From: Asparagopsis taxiformis
Taxonomy: Eukaryota; Rhodophyta; Florideophyceae; Bonnemaisoniales; Bonnemaisoniaceae
DNA: 64,000 nucleotides
Assembly: GCA_030407315.1 (NCBI GenBank)
Contig: JALQPE010001752.1
Span: 1-64,000 of the forward strand
Direction of reading: 5' to 3'
Part shown: positions 11,946 through 24,124 of the stretch, one piece after another
Layout: each line of letters starts with the position of its first letter
Position numbering within the stretch: position 1 is the first letter of the stretch
The notes under the pieces: generated by a model
Databases searched by the model: none
What the model was told of the DNA's origin: nothing
Seen by the model: the letters and a program-made list of their open reading frames with translations, nothing else
Translations under genes and position numbers: made by a program

Positions 11946-12347
11946 ATGAACGGCGTTTGCGAAAATCGGGGCAGTGCTCAATCATTATGCTCCGACAGAC
12001 GTGTCATCCGGAACGGAGGAAGTGATCACTTGGCATCAATGTCCATGGCATCGATGCCATGGACATTGGCTGGAATTGCAGTGAATGTGGCCGTTGTTAG
12101 CTGGACGGGGCTATTCTCTTCAGCCGTATCTGGTTGGGCGCAAACGAAAGGGCAACAGGTCGTTCCGGCAAGTGAGGCTGTTGTCATTTTCCCAACACAG
12201 CCGCTTTGGGCAAGTACTCTAGCTGCACTGCTGTTGGGGGAGAGTTTTGGACCGAAAGGATTCGCTGGCGGTGCGTTGATTGTTGTGGCAACACTGATAG
12301 CAAGCAGGCTAAGTGGTGAGGGAGAACAGAAGGATGCAGCAGAGTGA
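11946..12347 (+). pseudogene. EamA/DMT-family transporter, C-terminal fragment
   Basis: The frame from about 12049 reads like the last two to three helices of a drug/metabolite transporter (EamA). It has SGWAQTKGQQVVPASEAVV, then IFPTQPLWASTLAALLLGE, then FAGGALIVVATLIASRL, in the usual order (helix, conserved P-L/E-P loop, helix, G-E, G, last helix). EamA proteins have ten helices and about 300 residues; here the N-terminal half is missing, so this is a fragment. Its style resembles plastid-lineage members. It is cargo of element 1. Confidence 0.65.
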
Positions 12348-12671
12348 GGTTATTGAAATTTTCAAGTGTTGCCAACTGCGCTGGACAACTGCAACGGAGC
12401 CTCTGTTTCGGACGATAGGGGTTTCTTGGGTTGCAGTGAACGAACTGGGTGTGTGTTAATCTGTCAATGCATAAAATCAACTTTTCGCGGTTGCTGCTTC
12501 CTCAAGCACTGTACCGGAGACCATAAGTTGTCAACTAGACCCACTTAGAAGGCTTGTAAATTGTTTCTTTACCTGCAATAAGAAATGTTTATAATAGTGC
12601 ACAAGGAGAAAAAATCGCATTTTAGAGCGAAGCAAGTTGGTAGCGAGCAAATGCCGGTCGATGTGTTTTAG

Positions 12672-13968
12672 TTACCATATGGTTAAATGGGGTAACTGAG
12701 CGACCAGCAAGTTAGGGCCGTCTCCTATTGCAAACAAGATTTGTGGCCCACAGGCAAAGAAATTAACAAGAGTCTCTGTGGAAGCGTGCATATCTACATA
12801 CGGCTCAACGAGTTGTTGCAGGTTAATGCTCGAGATAGATAGGTCATCATCGCACAGAAACATCACATCCCCATTCTCAGCAAGAAATACACAGCATGGC
12901 GGTTCTCGGTGCGAAAGTACAGTCAAAGAAGATATATCTTCTTCAACTGTATACATTTGATGTCGTAGGGTTGAACAGTGGCTTGGTTTCAACAACTCTA
13001 CCCGATGTGTAGCGAATATATACAACATGCAGACTATTTGCGAGAGGAGCGCGATTAGGAATAGGCACTCACGGTCGGTGATGGGTCTCCAACAGTTTGC
13101 ACGAATAGGACTGCTGTGCGGAGCTCTCGAGAAACGTGACGGCCAGAGGTTTGAATTTGGATAATGGAACATGAAATGCAATCCTTGTGTCTTCAATAAA
13201 GAATACCTCGCTGTCGGCCAGTAGTGCAAGGACAAGAGTACCGGAAGGAGTAATTAGAATGACGTGCATCGAGAGCGATGAGGATCTATTTGTGATGGTG
13301 ATATCTAGAGATTTAGTTTGAAGGATTGCATTGTAACCTGATTGAAAGGTATAGATTGTTAAGGTATCAGCGCCGGCGTGAACTGCGAGAGAATATTGGG
13401 CATGGTTATATGTCAGAAATGGTTGGGAAGAGGCTTTCTGTGGGATGGTTAATGCCAGAGTGTGATAAGCATGGCGGAGATGTGGCGGTAAGTTTGAGGC
13501 GACCGGAATTGTGGATGGATCGTATTCTGGAGCCGCTTTGGATTGTAGAGAAGTGGGAGGCGAGATGAAAGCGAGAGTTCTTCCTGGACAGTTGCGCGGA
13601 AATGAAAGCGTCGACAGTAGTACAATTCACATGAGAAGCGCTGCCGTGCGAGGATTGGGCAGAACGAGAGAGGATTGATGGTACAACGATGGTAAGTCCT
13701 AAATTATGATGGCGAGAGCTGAATCGTCTGGTGTTACGGCTATAGCAGCAATATCAAAGTCTTCTGGTGCGGGCCATTGCGAAATGAATTTGACCTGAGC
13801 TGGTGGAGTTGTTGGGGATTGCGGAGTGATTACCGTGAGCAGCGAAGTAGTTGCAAAGGACAGGATAGTATCACCAGTGACTGCGTATCGAACAGGACAT
13901 GATTGCAAGGGAGATGAGGGATAGGGAGGTGGTTTTACCACGATTGGCGGAGACGATACCCCTTGCAT
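12672..13968 (-). pseudogene. Beta-propeller-like protein, decayed cargo
   Basis: Minus-strand frames in order give IAAIAVTPDDSALAIII (around 13720), MHVILITPSGTLVLALLADSEVFFI (from 13269) and, after a frame change, PPCCVFLAENGDVMFLCDDD and QILFAIGDGPNLLVAQLPH (to 12672). Repeated short beta-strand blocks with D-G/N-G turns suggest a WD40-type or similar propeller. No clean W-D dipeptides are seen, so the fold is an inference. Several stops interrupt it, so it is not a working gene. Confidence 0.4.
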
Positions 13969-14397
13969 GTGAAGCCGAGTGAACGATAGTGCGTTTGGAC
14001 TGAGGCGACTGCAACGTGCTCGGAAATTTTATAAATTTGATGATGGAAGGGACAGACTGCCCTTCGTCTTCTGTGCGCTGATCTCATTGTACTTTGCTGA
14101 TCTGCAAATCGTGCAGATGATGCACCGTGGACAACCTCGGTCGTGTTGAACGTCTTTCCGATCGTGAACAACCGACCACGTCGCGGTCATGCCGCCATCC
14201 TCCCAACGCCCAATTCGCTTTTCCTTAACTTTCCAAACCATGCAACGACGAACGGTCCCGTTTGCCTTCCAGTCCTCCTCACTGTCCTCACTGCCATCGA
14301 TTCGTCGAATCGGTTCCCAGCCGCTCACCTCCAACTTCTGCCGTCCCATCGTCCACTCTCACCCCGTGCAGTACCATGTCATTTCACGCCGACGACC

Positions 14398-15346
14398 ATG
14401 TCTGCCTTTCGGCTCACTCCGCGTCCCAACTCAGACAACGAGCAGCATGTTGCAACAGCGCGTGCAGTAACTCCGATGCGCCGTCGCGGTGCTGCTCCCG
14501 AGCAAAATCGCTTCTCTGAGGAGCAGCCATTGCCTTCTCAGCGCCGCTCCGATCTAATGGCACCAAAGCAAGTTGGCTTCTGGGCGCTCATTCCTTACAT
14601 GGCAGCCACAGCAGTTGTCATGGCTTCGATGTAGGTAGCCAAGAAACGCTTTGTTGCCCGTCAGCAGCAGCTCGTGGCTGAATATGGTCAGCTTGTTGTG
14701 CTTTATGGTACCACGCCTGATTATATGCGTGAGGTCACCTCTGAGTACAAACGCAAACTTGGTCCAGGTATCTTGCGCGGTGCCTTGTTTTCCAGCTACT
14801 TGAGCAATCTCGTCACTGAGAAGACAATTGTACCATCGGCAATTCAAGATGTGGCTGTTATCAAAGCCCTGCTTAAAATTGGCAACGATAAGGCTGTGAA
14901 TGTTTTCAAAAATCTTGCCCCGACGATGCAAGACGCGCCAAGTTTGCTCGGAAAACTACTCTTTCCTTGCAGAGCGCGTGCTGCCCCCAGAGCAAGTGCA
15001 GCGCCTGTCGCTCGTCCCGCTCTTTCCGTACAGCGAGAGTACAGTGTGAGATCTGCAGCGCAACATTCTCGAGCGATGCTATCGCGAATACGTGAATCAA
15101 CAGATCGAGGAAAATGAAATCCAAGAGGCGCCGATGACAGCTGCTGCCAATTTACGAATGGATGCATCAGATGCAAAGGTATTGTTCGATGGTATCATCC
15201 TCTCGAGACAGCGCAAACGTGATGAGGAAGCAGCGGCCTTGGCTGCCGCTGAAGCCGAAGAGTCTACAAAGCCGCAAGTGGCTGAACTTGATTATCCTGC
15301 TAGATCTGGAGAACCGGCTGTTCATGCCGCATCTGTGTGGGGTTGA
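14398..15346 (+). pseudogene. Possible plastid-envelope protein, broken cargo gene
   Basis: The ATG at 14398 opens a frame with a Ser/Arg-rich N-terminal region like a transit peptide, then a hydrophobic segment FWALIPYMAATAVVMASM, a TAG at about 14632, and in the same frame a soluble helical domain (EYGQLVVLYGTTPDYMREV onward). Near 14964 the frame shifts. The continuation reads FLAERVLPPEQVQRLSLVPL, hits a TGA, then runs through DASDAKVLFDGIILSRQRKR to an A/E-rich tail ending at 15346. One membrane segment followed by a long helical domain fits an envelope protein such as a Tic110 relative, but I do not recognise it with certainty. Two stops and one frameshift make it a pseudogene. Confidence 0.4.
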
Positions 15347-15589
15347 GCGGCTAAAGCGGCGCAGTGTAGTACTTCCTCATAGCAGTTATTGTCTTTATTA
15401 TCATTGAAAACTTTACTATTAACAGAACTACTAAATCGACTTAACTAAATCTCAAACTCGAACTGTCACTGTCGCTGTTACGTGGCAGTACTACCAACGT
15501 GACTCAGAAGTGATTCATTCCATGTCTTACAAAGATGATCCTATTGTGCTTATGTATGACATAAACCATCATACCCATCCGAAGGCGGT

Positions 15590-16124
15590 CGATCCGCTCT
15601 CCTGTAGAACTTATCTTCCCTCTTACTAACTTTGCTACCTACAAATATCTGAAAAGCTCCATCAAAATCAATATAGTCGTGAACCACAAACCATTCCAAT
15701 ATTTACCTTCAAATCAACACTATGCTCCATATTTTCTCTCAAGTCCACTCCACCAGACAGTGTTGTCAACCAATGCACATTACTACCCGCAGACAATACA
15801 ATTTGCTATCTACACTACTGTCTACAGATTTCCCCAGACAGTGCAGTATTCCAATACAATGCATTGCCTCAGACAGTAAAATGTACTGTCCGCGCATACT
15901 GTCTGGCGGCAACACTTCCGGACAGTAAAATTTACTGTTCTGGACAGTAAATTTTACTGTTTTTGGTACTGTCCAGATTTCGTGCCAGTTTACTGCTGCA
16001 GCAGTATTCTGAAATTTCCAGACAGTAAATTTTACTGTCTCCGCGCACTGTCTTGGCCAGACAGTAATTTTTACTGTCTCAGACAGTAAATTTACTGTCT
16101 TTTTTCATTCTCAACACCGTAGTG
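15590..16124. repeat. Right arm of element 1
   Basis: The last 535 bp are shared with element 3 (about 45890-46434, same orientation) and element 2 (48803 to about 49370, inverted). The outer 250 bp consist of GACAGTAAA...TTTACTGTC palindromes and end in CAACACCGTAGTG. The 240 bp between the last cargo frame and this arm hold nothing recognisable. Confidence 0.85.
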
Positions 16125-16126
16125 AG

Positions 16127-18430
16127 GTGTGCAGGAAAGGCGGACTAGGCGAAAATCCTTGGAAGGGAATACTGCACCTCAACCACGACAACAATCCGCA
16201 TCGTATGGTGATACTTCAAATGCTGCCATTGATCGCTCGGACGTGGTACAGAGTCCAAATGTACTTACCCAACAGCAGACACAGGGCAGTCTGGAAATAT
16301 CGGATCGTGTTAACGCTGAGGTCGGTGCTGCAACACAGGTTGGTGAAGAGGCGACAGGGAAAGCGGCAGATTCCGAAAGCGCAAAGCAGGTTACAACGGA
16401 CCGCGCAGTGCCTACTGCGCCTACCGAGAACAATTCTTCGAAACCTGGAGATTGTGAAGTTGGGGATGTGTTGCAGAAGAACGTAGGAACTCCAGAGCTT
16501 GAACCAACTGGTGCAAATCGAGGAAGAAATGACCACGGTGACCCAGTAAGACTCGAAGATGTACCAATGATGGCCGTACGATGAACATATGACATACATG
16601 GTGTTCCTCTGATGTACCGATAAGGAACAATCGCTCTTCAGCTGATGGCCACATAGCGATACACCAAAGATGGACCTGAGATGTCTTTACGCTCATCTTT
16701 CGGACATCAGCGAAGTATCTCTTGCGCACAGTAGAGATATCACGTACATCATAGGTTCATCTGAGGTATATCCTGGGTACATATTCATTTTCTTATAGGG
16801 TGATGAAAATGACCTGCAACAATCACCTAACCCAGTGGCAGCCGGAAGTGCCACGCTCAGACCAGAGCAGGGTGGAAAGTCGCCGGCGAATATGTCAGTT
16901 GGTCATCCAAGAACTGGTCGAGATGGTGAAGGAGGTCCTGAATCTAGGAAGAGCGATGGGTCTGGAACGAAAGATGTCCGCGAAGAATGTCCCGAACATT
17001 CTTCTGGAAGGACAACGGAGGACCCGATGAAAGGTGTACGAAATCAGGGTGATGGCACTGGAGACGCTATGTTATCTACAGCGGATGTCGGCCTACCTGT
17101 TTTACCTGAGCTGGAGGACACGGAAACACCTGTTACCAGTTCTACGCCTAGGAAGTTGATGACAGCCAAGCACAGCAGTGGTTTCGTGCCCTTAAAGGCA
17201 AAGCCAAGGAATACGGAGACGCCGCCAATGATTCTACGATCCAAACGGAAATTGGTGGATGTCACCCCTCAAGAGGTTATTGACCTGGTGGGAGAGGATA
17301 CCAGCAGGCCACGGCAGAAGAAGAAGCAAAAGATGCGTGAAGACGCAAATTTGCAATCCGGCAAAGACGCTGCAGTCCACGCGGTTCAAGGAGGTCAGTA
17401 TTCGGACAGGCAACAAAATGATGTCCCTGACAAAGATGTGGAGGAAGGTATAGAAGCGAAACTGCCTGTTATCATTCATCCCGACAGTCGAATGAAATAC
17501 TATGTGAATGGGAAACTGGTCGATACGCTTCGAGCCGAGGTCGCTGAAGCAGCAGCGAGTGCCTATTCGGCACAAAATGTTTCCGCTGAGTTTCTCTCGA
17601 GGGCTTATTTCCGAGAGAAACGAAATGAAATAGACTTGGTTGGGTTTACAATTCTGGACGGAATATTCAAGTCTTCTACTACTGCAGATGCGATCCACGA
17701 ACTGCTCCTTCATTTTTCTGCGTTGTTTGAGGAACGTCTCGAGGATGCCAAGAAGAACTCTGAATCCGGTGACACCCGCAGAGATCCGGACTGGACACCG
17801 TGGTGCATGGCTATGATGGATGGGAAAAACTCTGATGAAGAAGGTGAGAAGGGCATAGGAATCTTTATAACAAAGCGGAAGAGCTTATGTGATGACCTCG
17901 AGGATAACAATAATAATCTCTATCGGAAGAAGATGATTGTTGAGCTCGGTCTAGGTATTTGTGCGGAAGGTTTGGAATTGAGGACTAGTGGGAAGGACCC
18001 GATGGCCTTCCCCAGCACTGGAACTACTTTAGTGCTGACTGGAGAGCGGACTAAACCTCGTGCTGGACATACAGACTATGAAGTGGGAATCGATGAAGTT
18101 AACAGTCCCCCTTCTCCGCCATCCTACTTCATGATGTCAAGCGGCGCAGATGGATTCGGCCTCGTGCTTGCACCCTACAGTCATGTCTGTTTATCCCATC
18201 CCAACAGAGAGTTATACAGAGTTCCAATGAAGAGGTGTGAAGTACCACTATATTCTGTTCTTGTCTGCCGAGGGGATGTTTATCACCACGAGGAAGGATT
18301 TGAGAGCAATAAGGGTCTTCAATACAAGTTCCCGATCCGATCTCACATATTCCTCAAAACTGAGCAGCATCAAAGTGAAGAAGGAGAATATGTCGTTGGA
18401 CATTGGGAGGGCAATTCGAAATTGAAGTGA
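16127..18430 (+). pseudogene. ParB-dioxygenase family gene, C-terminal half (2OG Fe(II) dioxygenase-like)
   Basis: Exon 16127-16560 and exon 16799-18430 join in phase 0 across a GT-AG intron to give about 690 residues of low-complexity linker plus a folded domain. The linker includes a basic patch PRQKKKQKM, a likely nuclear signal. The folded part starts about 17640 with VGFTILDGIFKSSTT and matches YVVLDGILQPSEL of the intact protein. HTD at 18068-18076 and a histidine at 18284 (in CRGDVYHHEEG) fit the H-x-D...H iron ligands of 2OG dioxygenases. The domain continues with YKFPIRSHIFLKT. The zinc finger of the longer paralog is not evident. The half itself is intact, but element 1 separates it from its ParB half and no start codon is present. 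Confidence 0.7.
16561..16798 (+). other. Probable spliceosomal intron, 238 bp, phase 0
   Basis: The upstream frame ends ...RLED, then GTACCA. A pyrimidine-rich stretch ends in TTCTTATAG at 16798 and the frame resumes GDENDLQQ. Reading through gives a stop at about 16582, while splicing restores one long frame. Confidence 0.7.
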
Positions 18431-20119
18431 TGAAGGGCATCTGTCCAGCCGTGTTGAAGCCTTAGTTGGGTATGAATCCGTAGAGTAATAAACACAATTC
18501 CAATAGAACATGATAAAAGAGATACTGCATGGATTCTTTATATAGTCAGATCAACTTCACAAATGTAACAATCACCACATGCAGAAAGCTATTCTCCACA
18601 GAAAGCTCTACCTATAGGAGCTGCAAATTCTAAACCTCTTCAGTAGATGTAAGAAACGATAGCAGATAGTAAAACCTGGTATTATATTACATCGTTCACT
18701 ACCCCCGGTAAAATTTTCAGTTCCTGAGAACAGGATGTGGAACAACGTTAGTTCTAGAAGTAGCTGGTACGAGCCACGGACACGCTGTCCTTAACGAAAC
18801 GAAACGAGCAGTCCACCCGCTGGTGTTTTGACTGTATTGTTAGGTAGGAAGGTAGAGTGGTTAGCGAGTAGACACGAGCGTCACGACGCAACAATCCACG
18901 CGAGGATTACGTTAGCACACGAGGTGGTACGTCACCGGAGGCGCTCTCGACCAAGCCCGGAGGCACTACACGCAATCAGCCTTACGTGCGGCGATGGGTA
19001 GGGAGTACGCAGCTCGACGGAGACGAAGCCTCGTTAGGCAAAACGTAAACGTAAACGTAGAAGTCAGTCGTAGACTAGAGCCGTTGCTCGATCGTTGTCT
19101 TGTCCCCTTTCCCTCCCGCACGATGCCAATACCTATATGGCCACGATGGCATCGCTTTACAGTGTAAACACTGCTCGTAACGTCCCCGAATGGGAAAGGA
19201 CCTTGTGGGTCACACGTAGGGACCCGTTGGTCCGTTGGCCGTTGCCAGTACGTTCGTTGCACACGTGTGCCGGTTGCGCGCGCGCATGCGCCAGCAATGT
19301 TCGTGCATTGCTGTCGCCGGTCGTGTCCGCCGAAATTCGAATTCCGCGGAAAACGTAAATATTTGCAATTTCGGAATTGCCACGTATACTACACAGGAGT
19401 CTGGCCGGGTATAAAGTTGGGTGGGTGTAGACCAAGTGCACAAACCCCATTGCCTGGGGGTACTCCGGATAACCTCAGCCAATGGCGTTGGTGCACCTGG
19501 CTTTTGGGAGGCCAAAATAATACCCGGTATTATTTTGGGTCGGTATAGACCAAGTGCACCAACCCCATTGGCCGAGGTTGTCCAAACTACCACCGGCCTA
19601 TGGCGTTGGTGCACCTGGCGTTTGGGAGGCCAAAATAATACCGGGTATTATTCCTAGTTTCTCAAGCCAGGTGCAGTGCACTCATTGGCCGAAGCCCACT
19701 TATTCGTGGTTCATGTTGAATACAGACGCATTTGGTATGTACGCATCAGCTCCACGAGTTGGTGCAAAATGCTGGGAAGTATGTCACTTCAGCATTATGT
19801 AGTTATTACTTGAGTGGTTTTGGGGTAATCATCATGACCAACTCGTACCTGTTTAGCCACTTTGAGTATGAACTCGTCGTATAGCGATTGTATTTGGCCG
19901 CAGAAATTAACTGAATTTCGAGTATTACTCTTGATCTGAGTCGAGTGGTCTAGAAATAAACAAAAAATTGAAATCAGAGTTGAAACGGATTGTTCACGTT
20001 TGATCCTTTATCAGACTGCAGTAGCGAAATAAACCTATCTTAATCGTCTCTGTATCGTCGTTATCGAGGTCGTACACTCAATCAAGCCTCTCTCCATTCC
20101 TGCTTTCCCTCATCCTTCA
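18431..20119. other. Non-coding stretch, possible LTR/leader of GC-rich retrotransposon
   Basis: No supported gene. The first 250 bp are AT-rich 3' flank of the dioxygenase gene. From about 18720 the composition becomes GC-richer and continues to the gag-like start at 20120. This could be a 5' LTR and leader, but no clear TG...CA boundary or primer-binding site was found. Confidence 0.4.
19431..19665. repeat. 118-bp tandem repeat, two units
   Basis: ACCAAGTGCA recurs at 19431 and 19549, each unit ending in GGCCAAAATAATACC-GGTATTATT, itself a short palindrome. Weak open frames here are repeat translations. Confidence 0.75.
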
Positions 20120-23100
20120 ATGGCTCCTCGCACTCGCTCCAAACCCTCTGCCCCCCGCCCCTGCTCGCGCTTCGACTCGCGGTCGGGCTCCGCTCGCTCT
20201 CGTGCCCCTTCTCGCAGCCCTGGTCACGATAACTCTGTCACCGCCGAAGTTCAGTTGTCAGACTGTCCCAAAGCTGACCACAGGCTGTCTCCCTTGGATT
20301 TGCACAGACCCCCCCTATTCTCTCTGCGGTGCAATTTATGCCGCTAACGCGAACGCGGGTTGAAGCGATATCGACGAGTTGAGTCCGCGTGCATCCGCGC
20401 TGAGTTAGTTAGTAAGCGAGCGTACGCGTGGCGGATCGATTACGTGTCACGGTGCACCTGCGCGAACGCGTGCGATTGCGAACCCGGCGCCACGTGTAGC
20501 GATTTCGACGAATTCCCCTTTTATTTCCCTTTTTGGGTTTTTTACGACGAAAGTCTTTTTCCCAAATATTTCCCTTTTTCGCGTGCGAGCGAGCGGCCGC
20601 CGGCCGGCCACGCAAGGACAGCCTGTCATGAGTAGTTAGCTACTAATGGTCGTTCAGCTTCGCACCTTACCAATAAACAGCCAGCATCTTCGCAGCTACG
20701 AGTTAAGCGTTTAGCGAATCGCGAGGACCGATTGCGTGGAAACGTTGCGTGCGGGTTGCTCACGATCGCCGACGTTCGCGTGCGCGCTGCGCATAAACCG
20801 ATCGTCGAACCGCGTCGCACCGCGATAGCGCGCGTTGCGTCGCACGCCACTAGGCCAGGGATTTACGACCCCTGTGTGGATCGCGTTGTGCTCGAGTTTA
20901 CTCGGTGATCTCCCCCTGAGATCACGGCTTGCGCCGGCCCGCGAATCCCGTGTTGCGATCGTTCCCTACGCGTTCCGCCGTTGTACCACCCGTTCGCCAG
21001 CGCGACCGAGCGACGCGCGAACGCAAGTTCAACCAGCGCGTTACGGTTCACCTCGCCCTGACACGGCTGCAATTCTAGAACTCCCTTAGCGATCGCCACC
21101 CCGGCTGGTCCTACAACTGGTCTCTCGACCTAGAATTGCGCGAACCGACGTGCGAACTCAGCGAAGCACAGAAACTCCGCTTGGGGAAAACACGGGACGC
21201 CAAACCTATCGCTTACTCTAATTCTTCTTTTATCCGTTCGTCGTGCGCGACAGCGAGGGCGATTGACGCGTGCGCGCGTATCGCTATCCCGGAAGCGGTG
21301 CTATAGCCTCTCTGGTTTGTATAACTACCCTATCTCTACTACGACGATTCGCCACGCGGAACGACGCGATCGAAGACACAGCGCGTGCGCGCGCTAGTTC
21401 GCAACCCTAACGCGGGTTCGGCGGTGCCGAAAATATTGGGTTCGCGAGCGATCGAGACCCGTCTTTGCGCGTTCCGAGCGAGGAAGAAGCCCTCCTGCGA
21501 GCGAACTCGTCCCCCTCACCCTTACTACGCGCGCCCGATACGCAGACAATTTTCGGGAAGCGCTTCCCTTTTTACTTGCCAATTTTTCGACGCACCGACG
21601 CGAGATTTTGACGTGGACCGAATTCCCGTTTCTCCTTCCCCATCATCCCTTTTTCCCTTTTCCCTAGGCGACGATCGAACGCAACCGCGCCGATGGATCC
21701 CATCCGCGCCCGAGCGATCGAACGCGCCGACCGAACCGCCGCCAGTCGCGTCGCAAACGCACGCAGTCGACGCGCTGGTCGCTTCACATATCCCCTGACC
21801 CTACCGCTTCCCGTGGCCGCCGTTACCGACGCAAGCGCTCGCGAGCATTGACGACGACGCGCAAAACCTCCGACGACGGCCACAACGAAGCGCGAGGCCG
21901 AGTTCCGCGTTTCCGACGCGCACGCTACGCCGTCCGCAACGCTTCCGAGCCTGGTTCGACAAGTAGTGGACGACCCTACGTTCCAAAGCATGCTCCAGGC
22001 TGAAGTACGAGCTGCGGTGGACCGCGCTATCAAGGGCCAATCACGTGGATTGACGGCTCAGATGAGGGCGCAAGTCCACAACCTAATCGTCACTACGATG
22101 GACTCCCGCGAGGAGTACAATATTGAACGCGCGAACGTCGCTGCGCGCGAAAACCGAACGCGAACCGCAGCGCGCGTGACCCCTACAAACTACGTGCGCA
22201 ACGCGGACCCCGAAGGATGGCTGGAACTGGCGCGCCAGGACCTGTCATTCAACGACCACCCGCGTTCGGATAGCGACGATGGACCTGCACATCCCGGCTG
22301 GTAGAGATCCAGCCGTTGAACGAGCTGTTCACGCGCGCGCTTTCGTACCGCACGTATCGCTTGCGTAATACGGACCGCGCGTTTAACCGAGCAATTGTGA
22401 GCGAATTGGCTAACACCGCGAAAATGGTGCGCCATTCGATGCAGGGAGAGAATTTCACGGGCGCTGACGGAATCGCCGTACTATCGTTCCTGAAGTATTT
22501 CAAGAGCGCATGCGACGACACCGGCGTATCCGAAGGCGCAGCGTTGCCGATTCTCAAGTATTTCCTCGCGACGAGGCGCGCGACACGTTCCAAACGTACG
22601 TGGGACGAACGTTTTCCGAGGCTCGCGCGCGGGCGTCGATTCGATTACGTGGCTACGCGGAAGCCGTTCAGTGACTCCTGCGGACCTATGCGCGCGAAGG
22701 CGACGTCGCCGCAAGGCGTATCGTGATGTGGCGCAACAAACGCAAGACCCGAAGGAAACCGAAACGCAATTCGCTACGAGACTACGACGCCGCGCGCTGC
22801 GCTGCGGCGATGCGTTTAGCGAGCGAACGCTTCTTTCTATTTTCGTCGATGGTCTACGACCCTATGCGCAACATCTCGTGCGGACGCGCTGTTTCGCGAC
22901 CCGCGTCGATACACCTTTCGAGAGCTAGTCTCCTGGCGCAGAGCCACGGGACACGCACCGAGCGATGACGCCGACGACCGCGCGGACCGCTACTGCGAAG
23001 AACGCCTGCGCTCTACGTGGAAGAGAGGAGACACCAACGATGCAAGCACTGACCGTGGGGCATACCCCGCCATCAGGCTTCTCATCGCCAAATGTCTCAA

Positions 23101-23182
23101 CCTCCGCCGCGACGCCGCACGCTCCGCGCGAACGGAAGTTCTCGACCCCGAGCCCCATGCGAAGTCCAACCTCGCTGGGCAC
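20120..23182 (+). pseudogene. Degenerate GC-rich Ty3/gypsy-like gag
   Basis: An ATG at 20120 opens a short Ser/Arg/Pro-rich frame. From 21966 frames resemble the gag of the other gypsy copy (46478-48402). FKSACDDTGVSEGAALPILKYF here matches FQDACDSCGVSEGEATKLLKYF there. DAFSERTLLSIFVDGLRPYAQH here matches NVFSERDLVNYYLKGLRPEVKH there. Several frameshifts and stops break it. The sequence stops at the left end of element X before any zinc knuckle or pol. Its GC content is visibly higher than that of its neighbours, so it is a different retrotransposon family or source. Confidence 0.65.
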
Positions 23183-24124
23183 CACAGCATAAGCAATTTT
23201 TTGAAAAACCAGTAAATTTTATGGTCTGGACCACTAGAAATTAGTGGAATGGCAAACCATCAAAAAAATCCCAGAAATTACCGGCGCCGTGCCATAGATA
23301 AGTAGTGGAAATACCGTAAAGAATGTAATGGAATGGAACTGCGCCGTGGGAGTGGGTGTAAGCACCGTGACAGTTGGAATTTTCCAGTACTGTACGGAAA
23401 AATAACATTGGAAAGGACAAAGACACGTCGCGTTGGTCATGACGGTGACCAGAGGTGGCATATTCCATTATTTTTGGAAATTCTATGCTGGAATGATGGA
23501 ACGGCCGAACCATATGTATGACAGTACCATGATGGACTGGAACCATGATCTTTGATGGTCACTCCAGTCTGTGCAATGGATGGCAGCCGTAGCAGTGCAA
23601 GGACGGTAGAGAGATGGACTGGTACTGACTGTTCCCATGTGATATCCACGTAGATGAAGTCACATTTTGGATGTCCATGAGGAATATGATATCATATGGA
23701 AGAGGAGAAATGCAAAGTGTATGGCTTTAACTATCCTATCTCGATATGGTCATTGTTTTATCATAGATAGGGTATGGTCGAAAGAATGGAACCATCTACA
23801 TTGATTTTTAGCACAGATAATACGGCTTGGTTACTATTTTAGTCGCTAAAGTCTGTAATCAAGCCACTCCCCTATACACGGGATTGACCCGAATAGTGAT
23901 TTTCGCCCTGGCTTTAAGCGTTAGTAGTAACATAAACGCAGTAGTAGTGTAGTTGACAACTTTTGTGGCAGTGGGGAACATTGTAGTGATTTCGTATCAT
24001 ACGGTAAAAATGCAAAATTGGACGTTACGGATATGGGTGAGTAGTATTGAAGAAGTCAACGAAGACTTTTCCTAAACAGAATTGCAAATTGTGGGCTCTA
24101 GTATCTTTATTTGGTGGAGGAACT
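23183..24124. repeat. Left arm of element X, no gene
   Basis: AT-rich sequence with short diverged repeats of the type GATGGACTGGAACCATG and GTGGAATGG. It weakly mirrors the right arm (43780-44690). No supported coding region; the promoter of the reader-like gene should lie at its right end. Confidence 0.6.

Larger units (their letters stand above)
1727..16124 (+). mobile_element. Element 1: CACTACGG-ended DNA transposon, non-autonomous, with captured gene fragments
   Basis: The 14.4-kb element starts with CACTACGGTGTTG and ends with the exact inverse CAACACCGTAGTG. It is flanked by AG on both sides (1725-1726 and 16125-16126), read as a 2-bp target duplication. The left arm (1727 to about 9455) holds palindromic subterminal repeats, a 35-bp minisatellite, a broken ParB-family gene and arrays of 39-nt hairpins. 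The right arm is about 15590-16124. The 6 kb between them carries at least five broken, unrelated gene fragments on both strands. No transposase was found, so it would need one in trans. It interrupts a ParB-dioxygenase gene. Ends beginning CAC with short target duplications recall EnSpm/CACTA-type elements, but classification by ends alone is weak. Confidence 0.85.

Noticed and set aside
14398..15346. Firm call as Tic110
   Set aside because: Architecture and style fit a plastid envelope protein, but I cannot verify the family from memory, so no gene symbol is given.
24047..24124. Extended N-termini starting at 24047, 27692 and 33482
   Set aside because: These frames begin with TTG. The first ATGs (24125, 27620, 33554) are the likelier starts.
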